Shown: piece after piece, positions 8,681 through 16,924 of the stretch
Layout: each line of letters starts with the position of its first letter
How positions within the stretch are numbered: position 1 is the stretch's first letter
DNA from: Clostridium muellerianum
GTDB lineage: Bacteria > Bacillota > Clostridia > Clostridiales > Clostridiaceae
Assembly: GCF_012926525.1 (NCBI RefSeq)
Contig: NZ_JABBNI010000007.1
Span: 62,001-126,000, forward strand
Length of the DNA: 64,000 nucleotides
Direction: 5' to 3'
Position numbers and translations under genes: made by a program
Notes under the pieces: model-generated
Database searches by the model: none
What the model saw: only the letters and a program-made list of their open reading frames with translations
What the model was told of the DNA's origin: nothing

Positions 8681-10474
8681 ATGAAAATAGACAAGATACT
8701 TGATACGGATATATTAGTTGTTGGCGGTTCTGGAGCAGGATCAATGGCCGCTATAACAGCAGCAAGGAAAGGCTCAAGAGTAATACTTTCAGTAAAAGGA
8801 AAGCTTGGAAAAAGTGGAAATGCCATTATGGCAGGAGCAGGATTTTCTATGGATGGAGAAACTGCATATTATAAATATGGCTTAAAGGAGGCAGACCCTA
8901 AAAGCACAAAGAAAGACTTATTTGAACAAATCGTAAAACAGTCTTTTTATTTAAGTGATCAAAATATGGTTGAGCAGTTTGTTAATGATTGTGGTGAATG
9001 CTGCTGGGAGCTTAAACAGTGGATTGAAAAAGCAGGACACAAGGTTGCATTCTTTGGACAAGAAGGATATATAACCTCAGGTAAAGCTGTAGGTGATGGA
9101 TGCCGATTGGGAGTTTCAGAAGCAGGTGGTATTGATGTTATAGAAGATTTTATAGTAGCAGATATTTTAATGGAAGATAACAAAGCTGTAGGTGCAGTGG
9201 GAATAGATATATATTCAGGAGAAATTATTGAAATTAGATCAAAGTCAGTTATTTTAGCTACTGGTGGATATCAACCTTATTCCTTTAAATGTACTGTTTC
9301 TGATATGACTGGTGATGGAATGGCTATGGCGTATCGTGCAGGAGCAAAGCTTGCAGATATGGAGTTTTTATTGTATATACCATCAGTTGCACTTTCTCCA
9401 GCTGTTTATAAAGGTTCAATTTATCCTTTTTTACACTCAAGTATGCTTATGCCTATTGTTAAAAATGGTAAGGGTGAATGTATTTTAGATAATATACCAG
9501 AAAACTTGATTAAAATGGGCAAAGAAAGTGAGATGGGGAAACTTATATTTACCTACTATTATGGAGAACAAATTGTAAAAGGAAAAGGAAGTCCAAATGG
9601 AGGAGTATATTTTGATTATTCCAATGTACCTTTTGAGGTTTATGAAGAGTTTCGAAAAAAAGTTGAACCAATAATGAATAATTGGTATGGAAAAGGGTTC
9701 TATCAAGGAAATAATTTAGATACTTTTGTTCAGAATATTAAAAAGGGAATTCCATGGGAAGTGGGTATTGGCGCAGAATACAGTATGGGTGGTATTGAAG
9801 TAGATGAAAATATGTATACTGGAGTACCGGGACTTTATGCAGCTGGTGAAACTACAAGTGGTGTGTTTGGAGCTATGAGAGTTGCAGATGGACTTATTGA
9901 AATGCTTGTACAAGGATATAGAGCAGGGTTATCGGCTTCACAATATATACAAGGTGTAAATGAACCAATTATGAAAAACACTAATGTTGACTCTATAATT
10001 GAAGATATTCTCTTGCCTATTGAAAGAAAAGGTGGAGTAAGTCCTATAAAAATACACAAAAATATAGAAAAAACAGCTGATGACGGCTTTAATTTTAGAA
10101 GAAATGAGGCAGGACTATCAAAGGCTTTAGATGAAATTTTGAAAATACACAATTACGATATAAAGGAAATGAGCACTAAAAGCAAAAACAGAGTTTACAA
10201 TTATGAATGGATAGAATCCATACAGGTTAGAAATCTGTTAACATGTACTGAAGCAGGTATAAGAGCTGCTCTTATGAGAAAGGAAAGCAGAGGTACACAT
10301 ATCCGTGAAGATTACAAATTTGTAGATAATGATAACTGGCTTGTAAGAATTATGAGTTCAAAGGGTGAAGATGGGCTCATGAATTTATCAATGAGAAAGC
10401 CAAAGGTAACACAGATGGAGCTTCCAACTGGGAAGAATAAAGATATTCCGGATTATATACTTTCTGTTTTATAA
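8681..10474 (+). CDS. FAD-dependent oxidoreductase, fumarate reductase/succinate dehydrogenase flavoprotein-like
   Basis: A 597-residue flavoprotein. The N-terminal Rossmann motif VVGGSGAGSMAAITAARKG at residues 12-30 binds FAD. The AAGETTSGVFGAMRVADGL region near 387-405 closes the FAD site. Fumarate reductases usually have a substrate-binding histidine before MGG (H-Y-x-M-G-G); here the same place reads GAEYSMGGI, so that histidine appears to be glutamate. The substrate is therefore probably not fumarate. It is the third gene of a cluster with a 2Fe-2S carrier and an ATC-hydrolase-like protein. AAGGAGG precedes the ATG. Confidence 0.83.
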   Translation: MKIDKILDTDILVVGGSGAGSMAAITAARKGSRVILSVKGKLGKSGNAIMAGAGFSMDGETAYYKYGLKEADPKSTKKDLFEQIVKQSFYLSDQNMVEQFVNDCGECCWELKQWIEKAGHKVAFFGQEGYITSGKAVGDGCRLGVSEAGGIDVIEDFIVADILMEDNKAVGAVGIDIYSGEIIEIRSKSVILATGGYQPYSFKCTVSDMTGDGMAMAYRAGAKLADMEFLLYIPSVALSPAVYKGSIYPFLHSSMLMPIVKNGKGECILDNIPENLIKMGKESEMGKLIFTYYYGEQIVKGKGSPNGGVYFDYSNVPFEVYEEFRKKVEPIMNNWYGKGFYQGNNLDTFVQNIKKGIPWEVGIGAEYSMGGIEVDENMYTGVPGLYAAGETTSGVFGAMRVADGLIEMLVQGYRAGLSASQYIQGVNEPIMKNTNVDSIIEDILLPIERKGGVSPIKIHKNIEKTADDGFNFRRNEAGLSKALDEILKIHNYDIKEMSTKSKNRVYNYEWIESIQVRNLLTCTEAGIRAALMRKESRGTHIREDYKFVDNDNWLVRIMSSKGEDGLMNLSMRKPKVTQMELPTGKNKDIPDYILSVL

Positions 10475-10660
10475 GTGAAATCCCTCTCTTTTCAATATTC
10501 TATAACGTTCTTTTCAAACAGGAACAACATCTTTAATATAACAGTTAAAAATGTGGTGAAATATCAAATAAAAAAGTAGGGGTGAGACATCCTATAAATT
10601 GAATAATATGGTGTTTATGATAAAATAAAGGAATTGGGTATTAAAAGAGAGGTGAATGTT

Positions 10661-11098
10661 ATGAAAGTAGCTTATGCAAAAAATTGTGATTTTAAAAATT
10701 GGATAGATTTGCTGGAGCTAGTTAAAGAAAATTTTCCTGGACTTGATTTAAAGCAATATGAAAATATATTGCAACAGAGCATTTTGAGACAGGAAGCATT
10801 AATTGCAAAGGATGATAAAGGTGAATTAGTTGGGGAGTTAATATTTTCAATGGAGAATTGTGAGCTTGAATTTCTTGCAATTCATCCAAGCCATCGAAAA
10901 AAAGGGATTGCCACCAATTTAATACGTCATATGTTTGATTTGTTTCCTAAAGGTACGAATTTAAAAGTAATAACCTATCGTGAAGGAGATGTAAAAGGTA
11001 TAGCTGCACGAAAATTATATGAGAGCATAGGTTTTACTGAAGGAAAACTTATTACAGTTTTTAATTATCCATGTCAGGAATTAAATTACATTGTTTAA
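10661..11098 (+). CDS. GNAT family N-acetyltransferase
   Basis: A 145-residue Gcn5-related acetyltransferase. Acetyl-CoA-binding motif A is HPSHRKKGIATNLIRHM (R-x-x-G-I/x-A) at about residues 75-95, and the C-terminal LYESIGF is motif B. ATG 10661 with AGAGGTG upstream is preferred to the upstream TTG 10634. The acceptor substrate is unknown. It stands alone after the FAD gene, with a 180-bp gap. Confidence 0.82.
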   Translation: MKVAYAKNCDFKNWIDLLELVKENFPGLDLKQYENILQQSILRQEALIAKDDKGELVGELIFSMENCELEFLAIHPSHRKKGIATNLIRHMFDLFPKGTNLKVITYREGDVKGIAARKLYESIGFTEGKLITVFNYPCQELNYIV

Positions 11099-11288
11099 TT
11101 AATGTTGAAAATATTAAGATTATCATATAGTTATTTTGTAAAGTATTTAGTTTACAATTATAATTTATGGTGATTTATTTATATTAATCAATATTGATTA
11201 TTTTATTGTTTAATTGTAGTATTAAATTATATAAAGTATAGTCCACAATTATATTTTTTAAATGAATAATATTCACTTATGATGAGAA

Positions 11289-12164
11289 ATGCATATGTCA
11301 TTATTTTCATACCAAATTTTTGATGCTGTGGCAAAGCAACAAAGCTTTTTACGGGCAGCTGAAGTTATGAATTTAACTCCATCAGCTGTCAGTCATTCTA
11401 TATCTTCGCTGGAAAGCAAGTTGGGTTTTCCATTATTCTTACGAAGTAGAACTGGTGTAAAACTTACAGGTGAAGGAGAACTTATGCTTATGCATGTACG
11501 TGAAATTCTAAACTGTGAAGAACAGCTGCAGCAAAAAGCAGCTGAAATTAATGGATTAGAAAAGGGCACTGTGATAATTGGTACCTTTAGCAGTGTTTGC
11601 GCCAATTGGATTCCGGATATTGTAAAATCTTTTCGCAATCTTTATCCAAATATTGATATCAATATTATGCAAGGGGATTATGAAGATGTTCTTTTTTGGA
11701 CAAAAACTGGGGTTGTAGATATTGGCTTTGCTACTTTACCTGTAAAGGAAGACCTTGTAGAAACGCCTCTGTATATGGATAGACTTTTGTGTATTACACC
11801 GAAAAATTTTAAACCTGTTCATTCTAAATATGTCACCATAGATGATATAAGAGATCAGCCTTTTATTTTGCAGCGAGAAGGTTATAATTCAGATACAATT
11901 TCTTTTATTAAAAAATACAATTTATCCATCCGTCCTCAATTTTTCATAGATGATGACCAATCCATCATCGCAATTGTTGAGAGTGGACTTGGTATAAGCA
12001 TTGTTCCGGAATTGATTCTAAATAAAGTGCGATGCAATGTAAATGTCTATCCAATAGTGCCAAATGAGTTTCGTACTATTGGGCTAGTAACACATAAAAA
12101 ACAATTACTTTCTCCAGCAACTTTAAAAATGTTTGATCACATTGTTTCGTATGCTAAAGAGTAA
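11289..12164 (+). CDS. LysR family transcriptional regulator
   Basis: A 291-residue LTTR. The N-terminal winged helix is QSFLRAAEVMNLTPSAVSHSIS (residues 18-39) followed by L-E-S-K-L-G-F-P-L-F-x-R. The periplasmic-binding-like effector domain runs from about 90 to the end. The start may be ATG 11289 or ATG 11295; neither has a strong ribosome site. It converges on the CoA-transferase gene, with a strong terminator between. Its target is not obvious from position. Confidence 0.88.
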   Translation: MHMSLFSYQIFDAVAKQQSFLRAAEVMNLTPSAVSHSISSLESKLGFPLFLRSRTGVKLTGEGELMLMHVREILNCEEQLQQKAAEINGLEKGTVIIGTFSSVCANWIPDIVKSFRNLYPNIDINIMQGDYEDVLFWTKTGVVDIGFATLPVKEDLVETPLYMDRLLCITPKNFKPVHSKYVTIDDIRDQPFILQREGYNSDTISFIKKYNLSIRPQFFIDDDQSIIAIVESGLGISIVPELILNKVRCNVNVYPIVPNEFRTIGLVTHKKQLLSPATLKMFDHIVSYAKE

Positions 12165-12197
12165 GCGTCAAAAAATCTTTGACGCTTACTCTTTAGC
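12153..12197. terminator. Bidirectional intrinsic terminator
   Basis: A perfect 20-bp inverted repeat (arms 12153-12172 and 12178-12197, core AAGAGTAAGCGTCAAA) with a 5-base loop overlaps the last codons of the LysR gene. It faces the convergent CoA-transferase gene and can stop both transcripts. Confidence 0.75.
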
Positions 12198-12268
12198 AAT
12201 CTTGAATAACTTATTACGCTTACCGCATATATGGATTTTTGTATATACTTTTTGTATATAAATTTTAA

Positions 12269-13570
12269 CTACAACTCACACTTAAATCTGTTTTTAAATT
12301 CTTCTATTAGACCTTCTCTAAAATCTGGGTGTGCAATATTTATTAAAGCTCTTGCTCTATCTTTCAAGGTTTTACCTTTAAGTTTAGCAATTCCGTACTC
12401 TGTAACTATATAATCTACGTCATTTCTTGAAGTTGTAACCGCTGCTCCATTATTTAACAGTGGAACTATTCTTGAAACCCTTCCTTTTGAAGCTGTTGAT
12501 GGTATTGCAATTATTGATATGCCATCTTCACTCATATTTGCTCCTCTTACGAAATCAACTTGTCCTCCTACGCCACTAATTTGTTTTGATCCTATACTTT
12601 CCGAACACACCTGTCCCATCAGATCAACCTGTACACAAGAATTTATAGAAACCATCTTATAATTTTTCATTATTACAGTAGGATTATTTACGTAATTTAC
12701 AGGATACATTTCTACCATAGGATTATCATTAACAAAATCATAAAGTCTTTTAGTTCCCATAAGGAAAGCCACAACAATTTTTCCAGGATGAAGAGTTTTC
12801 TTTTTATTAGTTATGACACCTGCTTCTACTAATTCTACTACACCATCTGATATCATTTCTGAATGTATTCCTAGGTCTTTTTTATCCTTTAAAAATAAAA
12901 GCACTGCATCTGGAACAGCACCTATACCAAGCTGTAAAGTAGATCCATCTTCTATTAAAGATGCACAATTCTCCCCAATTGATTTTTCAACTTCTCCAAT
13001 TTTGGGTGGCTGAAGTTCAGTTATAGGATGAGAAGTTTCAACTATATAATCTATTTTTGATAAATGAATAAATGAATCTCCCATAGTTCTTGGCATTTTA
13101 TCATTTATTTCAGCAACTACAATCTTTGCACATTCTGCAGCAGGTTTTGTGTAGTCGTTTGATACTCCAAAACTGCAATACCCATGTTCATCTGGATAAC
13201 TAACTTGAATTAAAGCTACATCTACAGGCAAGTCTCCTTTTTTGAACAGCTTAGGGATTTCATGAAAGAAGCAAGGAGTAAAATCTCCTCTTCCAGATTC
13301 AATGGAATCTCTAGTGGATGCACTGGCAAAAATTGAATTGTTTTTATAATATTTTTCCATACCTTCTTTAGCATATTCACCCTGGGTAATCACTACCATA
13401 TTAATTAATTCTACATCTCTATAATTTTCTTTATTAGCTATCATTGCATTAATTAATGTTGTTGGTTCTCCAGCAGCATGACCCAATACAACTCTATCTC
13501 CAGATTTTATTACCGAAACCGCTGTATTTGCTGTAACTAACTTACTTTTGTATATATCTCTCCAACTCAT
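12269..13570 (-). CDS. Acetyl-CoA hydrolase/transferase family protein (4-hydroxybutyrate CoA-transferase-like)
   Basis: About 433 residues of the family I CoA-transferases that include AbfT/Cat2 and butyryl-CoA:acetate CoA-transferase. GIGAVPDAVL at about 215-224 and the C-terminal EYGIAKLKGKTLKDRARALI are family signatures. CSESIG near 327 is a candidate for the region carrying the glutamate that forms the thioester. ATG 13570 is preferred over ATG 13579 because AGGATGAT then has normal spacing. It lies downstream of the por operon on the same strand but behind a terminator. It could move CoA from the acyl-CoA made by Por to acetate. The exact acyl group is not determinable. Confidence 0.85.
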   Translation of the reverse strand: MSWRDIYKSKLVTANTAVSVIKSGDRVVLGHAAGEPTTLINAMIANKENYRDVELINMVVITQGEYAKEGMEKYYKNNSIFASASTRDSIESGRGDFTPCFFHEIPKLFKKGDLPVDVALIQVSYPDEHGYCSFGVSNDYTKPAAECAKIVVAEINDKMPRTMGDSFIHLSKIDYIVETSHPITELQPPKIGEVEKSIGENCASLIEDGSTLQLGIGAVPDAVLLFLKDKKDLGIHSEMISDGVVELVEAGVITNKKKTLHPGKIVVAFLMGTKRLYDFVNDNPMVEMYPVNYVNNPTVIMKNYKMVSINSCVQVDLMGQVCSESIGSKQISGVGGQVDFVRGANMSEDGISIIAIPSTASKGRVSRIVPLLNNGAAVTTSRNDVDYIVTEYGIAKLKGKTLKDRARALINIAHPDFREGLIEEFKNRFKCEL

Positions 13571-13616
13571 TTTAATCATCCTTTCTAAAAGTATTAGTGA
13601 TTTTTATATTTTATAA

Positions 13617-13652
13617 AACAGACTGCTTTCAGTATTGTGAAAGCAGTCTGTT
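13617..13652 (-). terminator. Terminator of the por operon
   Basis: A perfect stem with arms AACAGACTGCTTTCA (13617-13631) and its complement (13638-13652) and a 6-base loop. On the minus strand it is followed by TTTTAT, as expected after porB. It separates the por operon from the CoA-transferase gene. Confidence 0.7.
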
Positions 13653-13728
13653 GAGAAATAATCGAAGGAATTTTTCTATGGACTTATGAACTTAATAAAA
13701 TATTTTTGTTAAATTTCTTTTAAATGAT

Positions 13729-14670
13729 TTATTCTACTTTTTCTCCACATCTAATTAATAATTCATTCCACTTTTTATCAACATTTACCTGTATTTCAGC
13801 AATCATATGCTCATTGCCTTTTTTGAACAAATGTTTAAATCTTCCCTGTGGTTTTAAGAATTCTTCAATCGGAAGCTTCTTCTTTGGCTTATAGGAAAGT
13901 TTCCATTCTCCATCAACAACCTCAAATAAAGGCCAGTAACAGGTTTCAACAGCTAATCTGCAGATTTCCATAATTTCTTCTGTTTTATACCTCCATCCAC
14001 GAGGACATGGAGCCATTACATTAAGAAATGCTGGACCTTTTGTATAAATAGCCTTCTCTGCTTTTTCATGAAGATCTTTAAAATTACCTATAAAAGTGGT
14101 TTGAGCCACATAAGGAATTTCATGAGCTGCTATAACTTGTGTTAAATCTTTTCTAAACTGCTTCTTTCCTGAACTTTCTTTACCTACTGGTGTTGTTGTA
14201 GTATCTGCATATTTTGGTGTAGCAGAAGATCTCTGAATACCTGTATTCATATATGCTCCATTGTCATAACAAACATAAACCATGTCATGACCTCTTTCCA
14301 TAGCTCCAGAAAGGGATTGGAATCCTATATCGTAAGTGCCTCCATCTCCACCAAAAGCGATAAATTTATAATTTTCATTAAGTTTTCCTTTTCTTCTTAG
14401 TGCATTATATGCTGCCTCTACACCACCTATAGTAGCGCCTGCGTTTTCAAAGGCACTATGTATAAAGGAATCCTTCCACGCTGTGTAAGGATATAAGTTA
14501 GTTGAAACTTCAAGACAACCTGTTGCACTTCCAATAATTGCATGATCTTCTGGTTTAAGTGCTCTAAGTACACCTCTTACAGCAATAGGAGCACCGCACC
14601 CAGCACACATTCTATGACCACCAGTTAATCTATCTGTCTTATTCATTTCTTCTTTAAAATTATAACTCAT
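13729..14670 (-). CDS. porB: 2-oxoacid:ferredoxin oxidoreductase (pyruvate synthase type), beta subunit
   Basis: A 313-residue thiamine-diphosphate-binding subunit. The HRMCAGCGAPIAVRG segment near residue 20 carries cluster-ligand cysteines. GGDGGTYDIGFQSLSGAMERG near 108 is the ThDP/Mg-binding GDG region, followed by YDNGAYMNTG. Near 225 lies PCPRGWRY, typical of PorB. It works with PorA, PorC and PorD to oxidise a 2-oxoacid to acyl-CoA and reduce ferredoxin, or the reverse. It is the last gene of porCDAB, 15 bp after porA. Pyruvate is the likely substrate, but 2-oxobutyrate or branched 2-oxoacids are possible. Confidence 0.88.
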   Translation of the reverse strand: MSYNFKEEMNKTDRLTGGHRMCAGCGAPIAVRGVLRALKPEDHAIIGSATGCLEVSTNLYPYTAWKDSFIHSAFENAGATIGGVEAAYNALRRKGKLNENYKFIAFGGDGGTYDIGFQSLSGAMERGHDMVYVCYDNGAYMNTGIQRSSATPKYADTTTTPVGKESSGKKQFRKDLTQVIAAHEIPYVAQTTFIGNFKDLHEKAEKAIYTKGPAFLNVMAPCPRGWRYKTEEIMEICRLAVETCYWPLFEVVDGEWKLSYKPKKKLPIEEFLKPQGRFKHLFKKGNEHMIAEIQVNVDKKWNELLIRCGEKVE

Positions 14671-14685
14671 TTTCTTCTACACCTC

Positions 14686-15867
14686 CTATTCTCTAACCCC
14701 TAGATATCTATATACTTCGCCAACTTGTCCATCTTTAGATATCTGGAATAAATCGTTATAAACACTTGCAATATCATTTGTTCTTATATCTCTTCCACCA
14801 AGACCATAGATGTAGTTTACCATCATAGGTCTTTTCTTAACATCATAAAGGGCAGATCTTATTTCTGCAAATAGCGGTCCACCTGCTGCTGAAAAGCCTT
14901 CTGCTTTATCCATTACAGCAATTGTTTTAACATTCTTTAATGCATCTGCAATTTCTTCCATTGGGAATGGTCTGAAGACTCTTATTTTTAACATGCCTAC
15001 TTTTTTACCTTCAGCCCTCATTTCATCTATAGTTGCTCTTGCAGTACCAGCAGTAGAATTTATAACTACAATTGCGTACTCTGCATCTTCTAATTTATAT
15101 GTGTCAAATAAACCATATTTTCTACCTGTCAACTTTTCAAATTCCTCTGCTACCTGAAGAATTACCTTTTTAGCATTCTTCATACCTTCTGCTTGATGCC
15201 TTTTATGCTCTATATAATAAGAAACTGTATCATATGGTCCAACAGAAATAGGTCTTTTAGTGTTTAGCATATAATCTTCTGGCTGATACTCACCTACAAA
15301 AGCTTTAACTTTATCATCTTCAATAAGTTCTATATTCTCCACAGCATGACTTGTTATAAATCCATCTTGACATACCATTACTGGTAGTAAAACATCTTTA
15401 TGTTCACCAACTCTGACAGCTTGTATAAAGTTATCATAAGCCTCCTGATTAGTTTCGCTGTAAATTTGGATCCAACCAGTATCTCTAGCTCCCATGGAAT
15501 CACTATGATCATTATTTATATTAATAGGTCCTGTAAGGGCACGATTAACACAGGCCAAAGTAATTGGTAATCTAGATGATGCTGCAACATATAACATTTC
15601 CCACATTAATGCAAGTCCACAAGAAGATGTTGCAGTCATTGTTCTTGCTCCTGCTGCTTGCGAACCTATACAGGCAGACATTGCACTATGCTCTGACTCA
15701 ACAGGTACGAATTCAGTTTCTACCTGTCCATTTGCAACATATTGTGAAAAGTACTGTGGTACTTCTGTTGAAGGTGTTATAGGGAAAGCAGCTACAACAT
15801 CTGGGTTTATTTGCTTCATAGCTATAGCAACCGCTTCATTACCGGATAATCTTTCTCGAATAGCCAT
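14686..15867 (-). CDS. porA: 2-oxoacid:ferredoxin oxidoreductase (pyruvate synthase type), alpha subunit
   Basis: A 393-residue subunit carrying the pyrimidine-binding domain. The N-terminus has GNEAVAIAMKQINPDVVAAF then PITPSTEVPQ, the PorA signature. EFVPVESEHSAMSACIGSQA follows, with the ThDP-activating glutamate, then TATSSCGLALMWE. The C-terminal half is the transketolase-C-like domain II (FRPFPMEEI). It lies 12 bp after porD and 15 bp before porB in a sigma-54-driven operon. Confidence 0.88.
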   Translation of the reverse strand: MAIRERLSGNEAVAIAMKQINPDVVAAFPITPSTEVPQYFSQYVANGQVETEFVPVESEHSAMSACIGSQAAGARTMTATSSCGLALMWEMLYVAASSRLPITLACVNRALTGPININNDHSDSMGARDTGWIQIYSETNQEAYDNFIQAVRVGEHKDVLLPVMVCQDGFITSHAVENIELIEDDKVKAFVGEYQPEDYMLNTKRPISVGPYDTVSYYIEHKRHQAEGMKNAKKVILQVAEEFEKLTGRKYGLFDTYKLEDAEYAIVVINSTAGTARATIDEMRAEGKKVGMLKIRVFRPFPMEEIADALKNVKTIAVMDKAEGFSAAGGPLFAEIRSALYDVKKRPMMVNYIYGLGGRDIRTNDIASVYNDLFQISKDGQVGEVYRYLGVRE

Positions 15868-15879
15868 TATATCACTCCT

Positions 15880-16188
15880 CTACTTTTCATCCTTAATAAA
15901 ATCAATTGCATCAAAAGGACATACTTTTGCACAAATCCCGCAGCCTTTACAATGCTTAAAATCAAAGTCCATGCGTTCACCATCTTTAACTGGAATGGAG
16001 CAGTCAGGACATACCGGTACACAAAGCAAGCATTGTTTACATTTATCAGCTTTGAAAACAGGCTTCATTGTTCTCCAATCACCAGTATTAAAGTTTTCTG
16101 CACTTCCGTTTTCATATATTACACCACCTGGAGTTATATCCTTCCATGTAATGTTCTCATCAATTATTTTTCCTTCTTTTGTTCTCAT
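15880..16188 (-). CDS. porD: 2-oxoacid:ferredoxin oxidoreductase delta subunit, 2x[4Fe-4S] ferredoxin type
   Basis: A 102-residue ferredoxin-like subunit. Two CxxCxxCxxxC motifs are visible: CKQCLLCVPVCP and CKGCGICAKVCP, which bind two 4Fe-4S clusters and carry electrons from the ThDP/4Fe-4S site to external ferredoxin. Its start overlaps the stop of porC by four bases (ATGA), indicating translational coupling. Confidence 0.88.
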   Translation of the reverse strand: MRTKEGKIIDENITWKDITPGGVIYENGSAENFNTGDWRTMKPVFKADKCKQCLLCVPVCPDCSIPVKDGERMDFDFKHCKGCGICAKVCPFDAIDFIKDEK

Positions 16189-16763
16189 ATTCCTTTCACC
16201 TCCTCCATAGATCTTTTTAATGCCTCCATATTTCCCTTAAGAACTTCTGGTTTTGTTGCAAACTTATGAGCAAAGGATGCTTCCATATCTTTAATAAAAG
16301 CTTCTTCATCCATAATTCCACTTACCTTTACAATTGCACCTAGCATTGGTGTATTAGGAAAGTTTTTTCCTAAAGTTTCTTCAGAAATCTTTCCTGCAGC
16401 TATTGTGCAAACCTTTCCTTTATAACCTCTCAAGTGCTTCTTTATATCTTCAGGTGATTTTTTTGTGTTAATAACAATTGCACCCTCTTCTTTAAGTCCT
16501 GCTGTAACATCAATGGATTCTAACAATGATTCATCAACTACAACTACATAATCTGGTTCATAGATATTAGAATGAACTGTTAATTTTTCAGTACTTATTC
16601 TGTTATAAGCTGTAATTGGTGCACCCATTCTTTCAGGACCATATTCAGGAAATCCCTGAACGTAACAACCTGTATTAAAGGCCGCATCTGCTAACAATAA
16701 TGATGCAGTTTTAGCTCCTTGGCCACCACGGCCATGCCAACGAATTTCAGTTAATTTAGACAT
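16185..16763 (-). CDS. porC: 2-oxoacid:ferredoxin oxidoreductase gamma subunit
   Basis: A 192-residue CoA-binding-side subunit of the four-subunit complexes. The N-terminus EIRWHGRGGQGAKTASLLLA is the gamma-domain signature (GRGGQG), followed by GFPEYGPERMGAP. AGGAGG precedes the ATG. It is the first gene of porCDAB, directly downstream of a consensus -24/-12 promoter. Confidence 0.88.
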   Translation of the reverse strand: MSKLTEIRWHGRGGQGAKTASLLLADAAFNTGCYVQGFPEYGPERMGAPITAYNRISTEKLTVHSNIYEPDYVVVVDESLLESIDVTAGLKEEGAIVINTKKSPEDIKKHLRGYKGKVCTIAAGKISEETLGKNFPNTPMLGAIVKVSGIMDEEAFIKDMEASFAHKFATKPEVLKGNMEALKRSMEEVKGI

Positions 16764-16797
16764 TTTAAATCCTCCTTTATCATTTTACTAAATATTA

Positions 16798-16815
16798 TAG
16801 CAATTACCGTGCCAA
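16798..16815 (-). promoter_or_regulatory. Sigma-54 (-24/-12) promoter of porCDAB
   Basis: The minus strand reads TTGGCACGGTAATTGCTA. It has GG and GC spaced with exactly 10 bases between them, matching the RpoN consensus TGGCAC-N5-TTGC. It sits about 35 bp upstream of porC. The divergent neighbour at 16925 encodes a sigma-54 activator, as expected for this kind of control. Confidence 0.9.
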
Positions 16816-16868
16816 AGAATAAATTCCTTGTTTTTTCTAATATTTTATTACATTTTATACAAACTTGT

Positions 16869-16916
16869 TAGAAAAAATGTTATAATTAGTGTTGTAATGA
16901 GAAAAATGTTATAAAG
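16869..16916. promoter_or_regulatory. Candidate upstream activator site (direct repeats)
   Basis: Two near-identical segments, TAGAAAAAATGTTATAATT at 16869 and TGAGAAAAATGTTATAAAG at about 16898, lie 60-115 bp upstream of the sigma-54 promoter and overlap the leader of the activator gene. TTTTTTCTAA at 16831 and TTAGAAAAAA at 16868 also form an inverted pair. Position suits binding by the divergently encoded activator. No footprint-type evidence is available. Confidence 0.4.
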
Positions 16917-16924
16917 GTGATATA

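Noticed and set aside
12813-13013. Plus-strand frame inside the CoA-transferase gene
   Set aside because: Antisense shadow of a well-supported gene with no ribosome site.
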